The translations under genes were made by a program, and so were the position numbers. A stretch of 64,000 nucleotides of DNA, from NCBI RefSeq assembly GCF_029168945.1, contig NC_083603.1:42036396-42100395 (forward strand). The letters are read 5' to 3'. The notes beneath the pieces are model-generated. The model was given only the letters and a program-made list of their open reading frames with translations. It was not told the DNA's origin and did no database searches. Below, in pieces: positions 47,597-58,563 of this stretch. This stretch comes from Cannabis sativa (Eukaryota > Streptophyta > Magnoliopsida > Rosales > Cannabaceae). Position 1 is the first letter of the stretch. Each line of letters opens with the position of its first letter.

Positions 47597-50500
47597 TTAA
47601 TTGATACACTTTCCATCCAAATTCACACGTTTGATGTGTTGAATCTTAGGCCAATCTTCTCCTCCTTTCTCACATCGTTGCTTTACCAAAGGGCATTCAC
47701 TGATATATAATTTAGAAAGGGAATTAGGCAACCCTTCTTGTGGCAAGCACCACAACCTTTTACATCCACTAATATCCAATGTTTGAAGAGATGTGAGTTG
47801 TTGAAAGGCTTTGCCATTTAGAGTTTCAAGGTTGTTACAACTTCGAATTAATAATGTATTTAGAGTGATAGGAAGGAGCCCTTCATCAAGAAATGATTCA
47901 TCTTCCCACCCAAGGATGTTCAAGAATTTCAAACACAAGAGTCTATGTAGATCCCATTTACAACGTTTCTCAAAAAGAGCTTTTGTGTTCCATAACCAAA
48001 TTTCCTCTACTTTGGAGTGTAATTCCCAATTTAGAAGTGATTCCAACATAGGGCAATTTTCAATACATAGGGACACAAGAAGAAAAGGTGGGGCTATGAC
48101 ACTTTGTTGAGTAGTTCTTGGAACCAAAACCTCCATTTCTTCACAACCATTGATTCTAAGACTTTCCAAGGATGGAAGATAACAAGGTAAACCAACTTTA
48201 AGTTTTGGACAACTCCATAGACTAAGTGATTTAAGAAGAGGGAATATTTGACCTTGAAGAATAGCTTCACTACCAAATGACCATTTTTTCCACATCAACA
48301 TATTGTCAATTGTTAAGTTTTCTAAACAAATGAATAGAGGACCATTGCTATCAATCTCATCACCTATTGACAACAAACTATCACATCCACTTATGAAGAG
48401 ATCTTTCAAAGAAGCTAGTCGTCCAAGTGGTGGTATATAACAACAACTTCTACAATTTTTCAAATAGACAGATACTAAATTAGAAAAAGCATTATCAGTA
48501 ATCCAATTCGAGAATGTTGTACCTCTATAACTTTCAATCACAAGATGCTTCAAGTTTGTATGGGGTCGAAGTGCATCAAGTACATCTAATTCTTTTTGTG
48601 AACTATCAACACCAACAACATCACTGTCCCAACTCAAAGTTAGTTTTGTAAGATCCTTCTTATCCTTTAAATTAGCCTCTGAAGCCTCATTTGCATCATT
48701 AATATTTTCCAAACCCGAAATGGAAAGTCTTTTGCGTACATATTCAGCCTTTGCTAACTCTGCTATTTTAAACCCATCAACATTATATTTGTCACTCAAA
48801 ATTACCTTTGGACAGAATTGCAAGTATTTCATCTCACTAATTCCTTTTGGCATTTCTTTCAAAGGCACACCTTCAATATCTAAGTAACGCAACTTGATCA
48901 AGCTGCCCATATTGTTTGGTAAATGAGAAAGTTTTTCACACCCTGAAAGCAATAAAGTTTGTAAATTGTACAAACTACAAATTGAATCAGGTAACTCTTC
49001 GATTTCAGTACCAGACAAATCCAAGTACCTTAAATGCTTCAAATTTCCAATTGAATCCGGCAACTGCTTGATAAAGTTTCTACCAAACAACTTGGTAATA
49101 CGTTCACTTAAAGAAAGCACTCTTAAACAACTTCCTTTTGTAAACAATATATCAAACAAGACTATGTAGTTTGTGTAGTTTGGAGAGACTTGTCTATTTG
49201 GATTCCACAATGTTATGAAGGTACGTAAACAACTAGCTTTACGCAAACTGTTAAGCTTGTTAAGGTCGTAACTACTTTCATTACATGACACACGTCGAGT
49301 CTTTGATGAATAGCTATTACTCATCTCCAATTTGGAACAAAAATCATGTGATACAAGTATGGCTAAATCATGTATGAGATCATGCATTTGGAGAAGAGAT
49401 CCTTTCTTAGTACTTGCATGTTGAAAGAATGATCTTGATAAAAGATCTTCAAGGTATTCCTTTCCGAATTCCTCCATCTTTTTACTTTGTGTATCCATTG
49501 GCAAAAACCCTTCAGCCATCCATAACAAAATCAAATTTTCTCTTTCAAATTCATGATCTTTTGGAAACAATGAACAATACGCGAAACATTGCTTGAGATG
49601 TGCAGGTAAGTGACGATAACTTAACCATAAAGCTGGAAGAATCGAACCCTCCTTCTTGTACAACTCCTCCCATGTGTCACTATTAAGTATGTCTTCCCAT
49701 TTCTTGGCATTTCGTTCAGAACGTAGCAATCCACCTAAAGATTTTATTGCTAAGGGCAAACCATTGCACATTTCAACTATTTTCCTACCAATTACTTCTA
49801 GTTCACGGTACTCATTGAGATCAATGTTGTTACCAAAGGCATGTTTAACAAAGAGTTTCCAACAATCTTCATTCAACAAAGTTTTTAGATCATGAACCTT
49901 CCCAGTGGCCATAGTAGAAGCCACAATTGTGCTTCGAGTAGTCACGAGAATTTTACTTCCAGTTGCTCCAGACTCGAAAGAGCTCTTCAAAGTGTCCCAT
50001 AGAGAATAAGATTCATTCCAAACATCATCATGAACAAAGAGAAATTTCTTCCCCTTCAATTCTTCCTTCAACCTCCTTCGAAGTTCTTCGAAATTCTCAA
50101 TATCACATCTTCTAGAGGTGACACCCTTAACAATCTCTTTTGTTATCTTAAAAATATCAAACTCATCTGACACAGTAATCCATACTTTTAACTCAAAATG
50201 TTTCTGAACTCTGTCATCATCATAAACAACTTGAGCAAGAGTAGTTTTGCCAATACCACCCATCCCAACAATTGGGATGACAGAAATCTTATTACCACCT
50301 TCAACATCATCTTTTAGCAACATATCAATGATGGCTTTCTTCTCAATATCTCTCCCATAAACATCACCATGTTCTACCAAAGGAGCTGGTGGTCTTGGTG
50401 AAGGTTTGTTCTGAGCACCTTCTCTTAGGCCAAGAGCATCTTTTTGATCAACAAGAATTTTCAGCTTACGAAGGATCTCCATCGCATCAAGCTTAACAGA

Positions 50501-50878
50501 TCTATCGAATTCAGACATGAATAACGAAAAAGATTTCAGTTGGCGAAATACCTTGCTTCCACTGCTACTAGATTGATCATCTTCAAGCTTGGATTGCAGA
50601 GCTTCATAGTCAATCCTATCAAGCAAGTCATCAGCTTGATAAATCACATCTTGAAGCTTGAACAACCACTTTCTAACCTCCTCGTTTCGAAGTTGCTTCT
50701 CCTCAGCATCATTGAGAAGTACATTAGCTGATAACAACACAGTGTTCAACTCATCTAGCTGATCCAATATCACTTTCTTTCCCTGAAACAGCTGGGGTAT
50801 CTCCTCACAGGCCAATCTTTCAAACAAAACCTGAAGTGAAGCAGAAAGCAAAGCACCAGCTACCAATTCGGCTGCCAT
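47597..50878 (-). CDS. CC-NB-LRR immune receptor (RGA/RPP13-like)
   Basis: Intact, intronless intracellular immune receptor, 1093 residues. Start ATG at 50878 (MAAELVAGALL); the frame is open two codons upstream but without ATG. Rx-type coiled coil at about 1-170 with QADDLLDRID at 81-90 in the EDVID position. NB-ARC: P-loop GMGGIGKTT 205-213, kinase-2 [11 protein letters not shown] 277-287, RNBS-B GSKILVTTR, GLPL 373-376, [14 protein letters not shown] 431-439, MHD at 498-500. Imperfect LRRs follow from about 560 to 1075 (for example LPDSIGNLKHLRYLDLSGTE). Kinase-2 carries His where Leu/Val is usual before the two Asp residues. All key residues for nucleotide binding and switching are present, so it is probably functional. 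Related broken copies follow upstream. The recognised pathogen is unknown. Confidence 0.95.
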   Translation of the reverse strand: MAAELVAGALLSASLQVLFERLACEEIPQLFQGKKVILDQLDELNTVLLSANVLLNDAEEKQLRNEEVRKWLFKLQDVIYQADDLLDRIDYEALQSKLEDDQSSSSGSKVFRQLKSFSLFMSEFDRSVKLDAMEILRKLKILVDQKDALGLREGAQNKPSPRPPAPLVEHGDVYGRDIEKKAIIDMLLKDDVEGGNKISVIPIVGMGGIGKTTLAQVVYDDDRVQKHFELKVWITVSDEFDIFKITKEIVKGVTSRRCDIENFEELRRRLKEELKGKKFLFVHDDVWNESYSLWDTLKSSFESGATGSKILVTTRSTIVASTMATGKVHDLKTLLNEDCWKLFVKHAFGNNIDLNEYRELEVIGRKIVEMCNGLPLAIKSLGGLLRSERNAKKWEDILNSDTWEELYKKEGSILPALWLSYRHLPAHLKQCFAYCSLFPKDHEFERENLILLWMAEGFLPMDTQSKKMEEFGKEYLEDLLSRSFFQHASTKKGSLLQMHDLIHDLAILVSHDFCSKLEMSNSYSSKTRRVSCNESSYDLNKLNSLRKASCLRTFITLWNPNRQVSPNYTNYIVLFDILFTKGSCLRVLSLSERITKLFGRNFIKQLPDSIGNLKHLRYLDLSGTEIEELPDSICSLYNLQTLLLSGCEKLSHLPNNMGSLIKLRYLDIEGVPLKEMPKGISEMKYLQFCPKVILSDKYNVDGFKIAELAKAEYVRKRLSISGLENINDANEASEANLKDKKDLTKLTLSWDSDVVGVDSSQKELDVLDALRPHTNLKHLVIESYRGTTFSNWITDNAFSNLVSVYLKNCRSCCYIPPLGRLASLKDLFISGCDSLLSIGDEIDSNGPLFICLENLTIDNMLMWKKWSFGSEAILQGQIFPLLKSLSLWSCPKLKVGLPCYLPSLESLRINGCEEMEVLVPRTTQQSVIAPPFLLVSLCIENCPMLESLLNWELHSKVEEIWLWNTKALFEKRCKWDLHRLLCLKFLNILGWEDESFLDEGLLPITLNTLLIRSCNNLETLNGKAFQQLTSLQTLDISGCKRLWCLPQEGLPNSLSKLYISECPLVKQRCEKGGEDWPKIQHIKRVNLDGKCIN

Positions 50879-51334
50879 GATCAAAACCTCAAGTGAAAGG
50901 AATCAAATCCAGAAAGCAAAGCAATAATGGAAGAAAGTGTAATGGCCGGCCTCAGTTTTCAATAAAGGACAAACTGTATTTGGTTAAAAGCAAGTGTTTA
51001 ATGCTCCTTTTTATGTTATTAAACTCTTTGTTCATATTATTTAACAGAAAAAGTTGTATTAGTGCTTATGGGTTGTAATTAATTTGGAATGTAGTGATGA
51101 CTCTACTAGTAATTTATAATACACATTAAAGAAATGCCATTGAATTTCTTCTGCAATATGATTGGCTAACAAGAAATTAAAGTTAGGTACAGTTTCTACT
51201 AAATTACTAACACTATTATAAACTGTTTCCACTTAATTATGTGTACAAATACAAATGGTTTGTATAACAAGCCTCTCAAAGTGACTGTTAGGTAAGATGT
51301 AGAGTGTGCATGTACTGAATTGACAATTGTTTTC
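50879..51334. other. NLR upstream flank
   Basis: Putative promoter and leader of the CC-NB-LRR gene, with no other feature. Confidence 0.5.
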
Positions 51335-51339
51335 TCAGA

Positions 51340-51501
51340 CAAACTGTTTCTAAGTTGCTTATCCTCAGCATCATTTAGCTGGTCCATGATGACTTTCTTC
51401 CCCTTGATCAGCTGGGGTATGTGCTTAGAGGCCAATCTTTCTTTCAAACAAAATCTGAAGTGAGGCAGAAGCGAAGCACCAGCAACATGATCGACTGCCA
51501 T
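51340..51501 (-). pseudogene. CC-domain fragment of an NLR
   Basis: Begins ATG at 51501 and resembles the N-terminus of the neighbouring NLR: IPQLIKGKKVIMDQL and then NDAEDKQLRN. About 12 codons are missing between these blocks, and the early part (ASASLQILFER) lies in another frame, showing a frameshift. No NB or LRR sequence follows, so it is a severely truncated remnant. Confidence 0.85.
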
Positions 51502-54096
51502 GATTCTTCTTGACTATGTAGACAGAAGTAGTGAAGTAGGAACTAAAAGAATAAGCAAGAGTTGTCTTGAATATAAGTGTTTTACGTCCTCCATTAGTAT
51601 GAAATTTTTTGGGAAGGTGTCCAAAAATAAAACCGTTAAAGGTTAAGCCAAAGTGGACAATATCATTGGAATTTGTCTCAACACAAAATAAACAACTAAA
51701 GACAAGATATAAGAACAGAACATAACAACTACAAATTGAATAAAATGGACAAATGAAATCGAGTGGTTCGAACAACGTGTTATCTTGCCTACTCCACGAC
51801 CAGAAACATAATCACTCCATTACAACCCTCATGATTCTCTCTCTCTTTCTCTCTTTCTTTTCCTCTCAACTTTGGTTTTCTCTCTCTTTTCTTCTGATCT
51901 TGGCACTAGGACTTGACCGAGCTAGGGATAGACTTAGATATCAAAAAAATGTTGCTCAAATGTGTAGCCAAACAGATGTGGAAAAGCAACAATAGAAGAA
52001 AGAGAATAAAAGATGGTGTTAGCTAGTCTGGTAGTGGTGATGTATTGATCAGTTGGTCTAAGCTTTGTTTGATAATAATTAGGAAGCTGTGTTAGTGGAC
52101 TAGTCTTTCCTTAATCATCATTTTTTTTCTTTCTTTCTTTCTTTTAGTTTATAGTGCGTTGTATTATGAAATTTAGTGATGATCACTGTGCTCCAAAAAA
52201 ATTAGTAAAATAAAATACAAATTAAATAGATGCAATACTACTTATCATATATTATTATATAGCATTAGTGCATTACAATTAATAATGTTATAAAATATTA
52301 ATTATGTTAAAGATTAATATTATTTTAAATTCTGTAAATGGTAAAAGTTATTTATTAAACTCTTAACTCTGTCAAATAATAAATTAAATTTTGTATTTTT
52401 TAAAATAGTACTACATAGTATCTGAACTGATTTTTTATTAAAATAAAACTTAATAATAACTCGATCTAAATGTTATGACAAAACTTATTACATTAATAAC
52501 ATCTATTCATGTTAGGAATTATTTTTAAGTTGGTTTTATTGAAAAAATTGTTAAAAATTGAGCTCAAAATCTTATTTATACTATTTTGAAAAATATAAAA
52601 TTCATTTTTAAATATTAGATGAAAAAAAAGAAGAGAGAAAGTTTGCTGCTTACTGCAAATATGGAAGAATGGAGAATATTTTTTTTTAAGTTAAATCAGA
52701 ATTGTAAATCTTTTAACAATATTATGAAATTTTTTTCACCCAAAAGTGATCAAGACCAAGTGTATATGGAATGGTCCTTATTTTTTCCTTCTCTTTGTTA
52801 GCATTACAAATAATGTTAATTTATAAATTAATGCCCCTCTTCATATATCAATTGTTTTGTGAGGGAAAGCATTGCCATTATGAGATAGATTAGAATATGT
52901 CTAATCAATATTAAATTGTACTAGTATTGATTTGAAACTTCTAGGATCCAAAACAACTGAAACAGATTCCAATTAGCAAAAAACCCCAAGATGAGAACAC
53001 CAACAATCAGGGATTGACTCCACATGTCAATTGAATACCAACAATCAGTACACACATCAGATCAGATCAGAGTCAAACAGATCAAGAAATTAGACATATT
53101 ACTTGTGTTCTTGTTCTTGATATGAAACAATAAAATGAATCAACCATTTTGGCAAGCCATAGTTATTAAGAGAGGAATGATATTATCTATTTGTTCCTTT
53201 TTTTTTTCTAATTTAAATCAGCATGACTTTCAAAGCAACTCTACCAAGCATAATGGCCAAAGTCAGTCACAATCATAGATAGAGCCTTAGAAACAAAGAC
53301 ACAAACACAAAACCATATCTCAGGATAAGGAACTGCTAAACATGGCATTCAAGAACCGAGGAAAGAAACACTAATCCTAAAAGGACTCTTAGTTTCACTC
53401 CAAATCTACCCTCAAAGGCATTCCATTTTGCCTTTAAGTAGAGTAAAACAACATAGAATAACAATCGGCTTGTCGTGGCAATATGAACTTCTTTGCCTTC
53501 TGTAGCTATTATATCCTGCTCCTGCTTCTGCTTCGACCAAAGCCACGCTTACCAATCGGCTTGTTGCCAATAAACTACATTGTCATTGTCATACCTTAGT
53601 GGTAATTAGCTCTGCAAAATAATGCCAAGAAGATTAAAACTCTCAACACTAATTAAGAATACATCATGTATGTGATTTGGCCAATAAATGGTAGATTTTC
53701 ACTAAGCAATCCCAAAAGATTTTTCTGGGTCAAGCCTTTATAAACTTATTTGAAACCTTTCTCAATTACCTAATCTTTCTGTTCTCGTTATCTCCCAAAC
53801 ACATCTTATATAGTACTGTTGTATTAGCTTACCTAGAAGTACACATTTATCAAACTTGGAGACTAACTAACTGCCTACTTGAACATTTTTACAGGCACTT
53901 CCTTATGAAACTAGGGAATTAGGATTCAAATTGGTGGACTCTCAGTTAGCATTGAATATCTGGTTAATCAAATTCAAAACATTTTCTTAAACTAACAACA
54001 GCTACTTTTAGAATTTGTAAAAGTTGTGGGAAGAAAAATGAAAAGAAAACATACTTGCAGGGAAGTTAGAATATTGCTCCTCCTCATCAACATGCC
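51502..54096. other. Inter-NLR spacer
   Basis: Contains a CT-rich stretch at about 51835-51865, decayed MITE copy D (52309-52615) and otherwise unassigned sequence. Near 53.5 kb the minus strand reads a short GNKPIGKRGFGRSRSRSR stretch before stops. It may be a gene scrap, but it is too short to name. Confidence 0.5.
52309..52615. mobile_element. Mutator-like MITE family 1, decayed copy D
   Basis: Collinear with copy A through the repeated modules, including TTAGGAATTATTTTTAAGTTGG and AAATTGAGCTCAAAATCTTA. It is heavily substituted and lacks about 60 bp of the right arm. Confidence 0.65.
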
Positions 54097-57000
54097 TTAG
54101 TGTGTTGTCATGGAAGCTATGTGTTGAAGCTTAGGCCAATCATCTCCTCCTTTCTCGCAGCGTTGCTTTAGCAAAGGACATCCCCCTATATATAAAGATG
54201 AAAGTGAAGCAGGCAGCCCTTCTGCTGGCAAACACCGAAGGCTTTTACAGCCACCAATATATAAGAAATTAAGGGATGTAAGTTTTTGAAAGGCCTTGCC
54301 GTTTAAGGTTTCAAGGTTGCTAGAGCTTTGGATTGCAACTTCATTAAGAGTGATAGGAAGGAGCCCTTCGTCAGGAAACGATTCATCTTCCCACCCACAG
54401 ATATTTACCAATTTCAAACACGAGAGTCTATGTAGATCCCATTTCGTACGGTTCTTAAAAAGCGCTTTTGTACTCCATAACCAAATATTCTCTACTTTGG
54501 AGTGTGATCCCCAATACAGAAGTGATTCCAACACAGGACAATCTGATAAAAATACAGAAGCGAGAAAGGGTGGGGCTGTGACAGTCTGTTGAATATTTCT
54601 CGGAAGCAAAACCTCCATTTCTTCACAATACTCAATATTGAGACGTTCCAAGGATGGAAGATAACAAGGTAACCCGACATTAAGCTTTGGACATTTTTTT
54701 AGGCAAAGTTCCTTTAGAAGAGGGAACATTTGAAATTCTTGACTACTAACTTTGGCACAAAATGACCATTCTTTCCACATAAAATTGTTAAGCTTTCTAA
54801 ACAAATGAATTGAGAGGAACAATGCTATCAATCTCATCACCTATTGCAAACACACTATCCAATCCATCGATTGTGAGATATTTTAGAGAAGCTACTCGTC
54901 CGAGTGGTGGTGTATAACAACAGCTTTTACGATTTTTCAAATAGACGGATACTAAATTGGAAAAAGCATAATCAGTAATCCAGTTCGAGAATGTTGTACC
55001 TCTATAACTTTCAATCACAAGATGCTTCAAGTTTGTATGGGGTCGAAGTGCGTCCAGTACATCTAATTCTTTTTGCGAACTTTCAGCCTCATCATCATTG
55101 TTCTTATCCTTTAAATTAGCCTTTGAAGCCTCTGTTGCATCATTAACATTTTCCAAACCCAAAATGCAAAGCCCTTCGCGTACATACTCAGCTTCTGCTA
55201 ACTCTGTAATTTTAAACCCATCAACCTTATATTTGTCACTCAATACTACCTTTGGTAAGAACTGCAAGCATTTCATTTGACTGATTGGTTGCGGCATCTC
55301 TTTCAAAGGTACATTGTCAATATCTAAGTAACGCAGTTTGATCAAGCTTCCCATGATCTTTGGTTATTGAGAAAGACATCTACACCATGACAATAATAAA
55401 GTTTGCAAATTGTACAGACTACGAATCAAATCAGGTAACTCTTCGATTGCACTAAAAGACAAATCCAAATACCTTAAATGTATTAGATTGCCAATTGAAT
55501 CAGGCAACTTCTTGAAAGAAGTTCGGCTTAAAGAAAGTACTCTTAAGCAAGCTCCCTTCCTAAGCAATATGTCAAATAGAACTGAGTAATTTGGAGAGAC
55601 CTGTTCATTTGGAGTCCACAATGACAATGCTATAAATCTACGCAAACAACTAGCTTCGCTCAAGCTGTTAAGCTTGTTAAGATCGCAAGTGCTTCCCTTA
55701 CATGACACATGACAAATCTTTGTTGCAGAGCTAAGTAAATCATTACTCAAGTTTAAACTAGAACAAAAATCACCTGATACGAATATGGCTAAATCATGTA
55801 CAAGGTCATGCATTTGGAGAAGGGCTTCATTCTTACTTGAATGCTGAAAGAATGACCTTGATAAGAGATCTTCAAGGTATTCCCGAATTCCTCCATCTTT
55901 TTACTCCTTGTATCCATTGGCACAAAACCTTCAGCCATCCATACCAAAATCAGATTTTCTCTTTTAAATTCATAATCCTTAGGAAATAAAGAACAATATG
56001 CAAAACATTGTTTGAGATGTGTAGGTAAGTGACAATAGCTCAACCATAAAGCTAGAAGAATGGAACCCTCCTTCTTGTACAACTCCTCTCATGTGTCACT
56101 ATTAAGTATGCCCTCCCATTTTTTGGCATTTCGTTCAGAACGCAACAATCCACCAAGAGATTTTATTGCTAAGGGAAGACCTTTACACTTGTCAACTATT
56201 TTCTTGCCAATTACATGTAGTTCTTGGTAGTCATTAAGATCAATGTTAATACCGAAGGCATGTTTGAGAAACAACTGCCAACAATCTTCATTCATCAAAG
56301 TGTTTAGATTATGAACATGCCCTGTGGCCATAGTCGAGGCAACAATTGTGCTTCGGGTGGTCATAAGAATTTTACTTCCATTTGCTCCGCTCTCAAAAGA
56401 ACTCTTTAAAGTGTCCCACAAAGAATAAGACTCGTTCCATACATCATCATGAACAAAGAGAAAATTCTTCCCCTTCAGTGCTTCCTTTAGTCTCCTTCAA
56501 ATTTCGTTTATGTTCGTTATTTTAAAAATATCAAACTTATCCGACACAGTAATCCATACTTTTAACTCAAAATGTTTCTGAACCCTATCACCTTCATAAA
56601 CAACTTGAGCAAGAGTAGTTTTGCCAACACCACCCATCCCTACAATCGGGATGACAGAAATCTTATTACCACCATCGACATCACTTTTTAACAACATATC
56701 CTAATGATTTTTTTCTCAGTATCACTCCCATAAACATCAGCATGTTCTACCAAAGGAGCTGGTGGCCTTAGTGAAGGTTTGTTCAGAGCACCTTCTCTCA
56801 GGCCAAGAGCATCTTTTTGATCAACAAGAATCTTCAGCTTACGAAGGATCTCCGTTGCATCAACTTTAACTGATTTATCAAATTCAGACATGAAAATTGA
56901 CAAAGATTTCAGTTGGCTAAATACCTTGCTTCCACTGCTGCTAGAATGATCATGTTCAAGCTTGGATCGCAGAGCTTCATAATCAATCCTATCCACCAAG

Positions 57001-57251
57001 TCATCAGCTTGACAGATCACATCTTGAAGCTCGATAAGCCACATCCTAACCTCCTCGTTTCGAAGTTGCTTCTCCTCAGCATCATTGAGCAGTGCATGAG
57101 CTGACCACAACATAGTCTTCAACTCATATAGCTGGTCTAGAATCAGCTTCTTCCCACGGAACAGCTTGGGTATCTCCTCAGAGGCCAATCGTTCAAACAA
57201 AACCTGAATTGAAGCAGAAAGCAAAGCACCAGCTACCAGTTCTGCTGCCAT
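54097..57251 (-). pseudogene. CC-NB-LRR pseudogene, second copy
   Basis: Tandem relative of the intact NLR, broken in at least six places: a frameshift after VYGSDTEKK at about 56.70 kb; loss of about 12 codons plus a stop at about 56.50 kb (Arg codon to TGA); Trp to TGA at about 56.09 kb; a 4-bp deletion after KKMEEFG at about 55.89 kb; TAA at 55364-55366; and a frameshift near 54.82 kb. The pieces still show the coiled coil, [47 protein letters not shown] and LRRs to the normal C-terminus. Similarity to the intact gene remains high in every domain, including the same kinase-2 His, so inactivation is fairly recent. Confidence 0.95.
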
Positions 57252-58563
57252 GATCAAAACCTGAAGTTATGGAGGAAAAAAAAAGCTATAGCACTCTTTA
57301 CTACTGCAGTTGGTGTATTCTTCTGGTAAAAATGAACTCTTCTTATGACTAATGAGACCTCTTTTTCTTTCTTTCTTTGGACCAATTATTGCAAAAATCA
57401 AACTAGTTAGTGACTGTTATTTTCCCTTAGGAAAAATGCTTCACAGCTAATTATTTGACGTGGACTTTATTGATAACACTAGAAATTTTTTAAAAATAAA
57501 AGGCAGACACAATATATGAAAAGAGACCAAATAATGCTTTCTCTTCTCTTTCATTCCACCTAGCTTGTCTCTCACTTTGTGTCATTTTCTTTTTGGTACA
57601 CACACTTAAATTATTCTATCACTTTTTATCCTTACCTCTAACACAAATTGCTAGTATAAAAATCTATTCCTCTAAAAGAAAAGCAAAAACATATGTTAGC
57701 AGTATGTGGTCTTCAAGTTCAAACTTGTTATCCTCCTAATACATCTTACATCATAGATAGAAATACAAACACATCAACTTTACATGGGCACTTCATTGAT
57801 GGTTGAATCCACTATCCCTATGATAATTCATTGTTCACCATTGATGTATCAATGTTATTAGTTCCTGTAAATGGAATTCTTTTCCATGTTCAATTACAGC
57901 AGTACAACCACTATTTACAGCAAAACTTGTTATCCATCCTCCTAACACATAAGGTCTTTAAAAACAGAAACTATAATAACAAAAGAAAGGATCATTTGGT
58001 CACATTAAGAGCAGAAAGGCCATTAAATTTATACAGTGCAACAAGAAAATAGGAAGGAAATAGAAGCGAAAAATGGAGATACTGTGATATTGATACCCAG
58101 GAATTCGAGGACCTGGTTTCCTCCTCATAGAGTTACAACTCTGAAATACAACATTGATTGGCACTATTCCAGATTGGCCGAAATAGAGCCTTTTAAGCAA
58201 TAAGAAGAAAAGCTCCCTCCAAAAACTCAACAAAAATACAACAACAATAGCCGGTGAAACAATTAAGACTAGTATACGGGTTCTAGGGCTGGGTTGGGTT
58301 TGCTCAAATGCAGGCAAAGAGACCTGCGCCTAGAATCAAGGAAGGAAAAAGAAAGGCTCTTCTACCAATTCTAATAAGGCTGCTAATGACTAACAAAAAA
58401 AAGAATGAGCTTTATGCATTTGAAATTCTCTCAAGAGTGACCCGAAAATTGAATCAATCAGGGAGAACTGGACTGCATGCCAAACATTGAAAGGAACAAA
58501 TAAATGTAAGCTAACTCTCTACTTAATCTGTCTTTCTCTATGCCACAACAAAACTGCACTTTC
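57252..58563. other. Gap between NLR cluster and OTU gene
   Basis: Promoter side of the broken NLR, then probable OTU 3' UTR. A minus-strand ORF with a hydrophobic segment lies at 58000-58327 (listed separately). Nothing else is recognised. Confidence 0.5.
58000..58327 (-). other. Unassigned ORF with a membrane segment, 3' of OTU gene
   Basis: Behind a possible splice acceptor (GGCGCAG at about 58328-58334), a minus-strand frame reads VSLPAFEQTQPSPRTR and then a hydrophobic segment (ILVLIVSPAIVVVFLLSFW), about 108 residues to TGA. It has no ATG of its own and I recognise no family. It could be 3' UTR of the OTU transcript, an alternative last exon, or chance. Confidence 0.25.
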
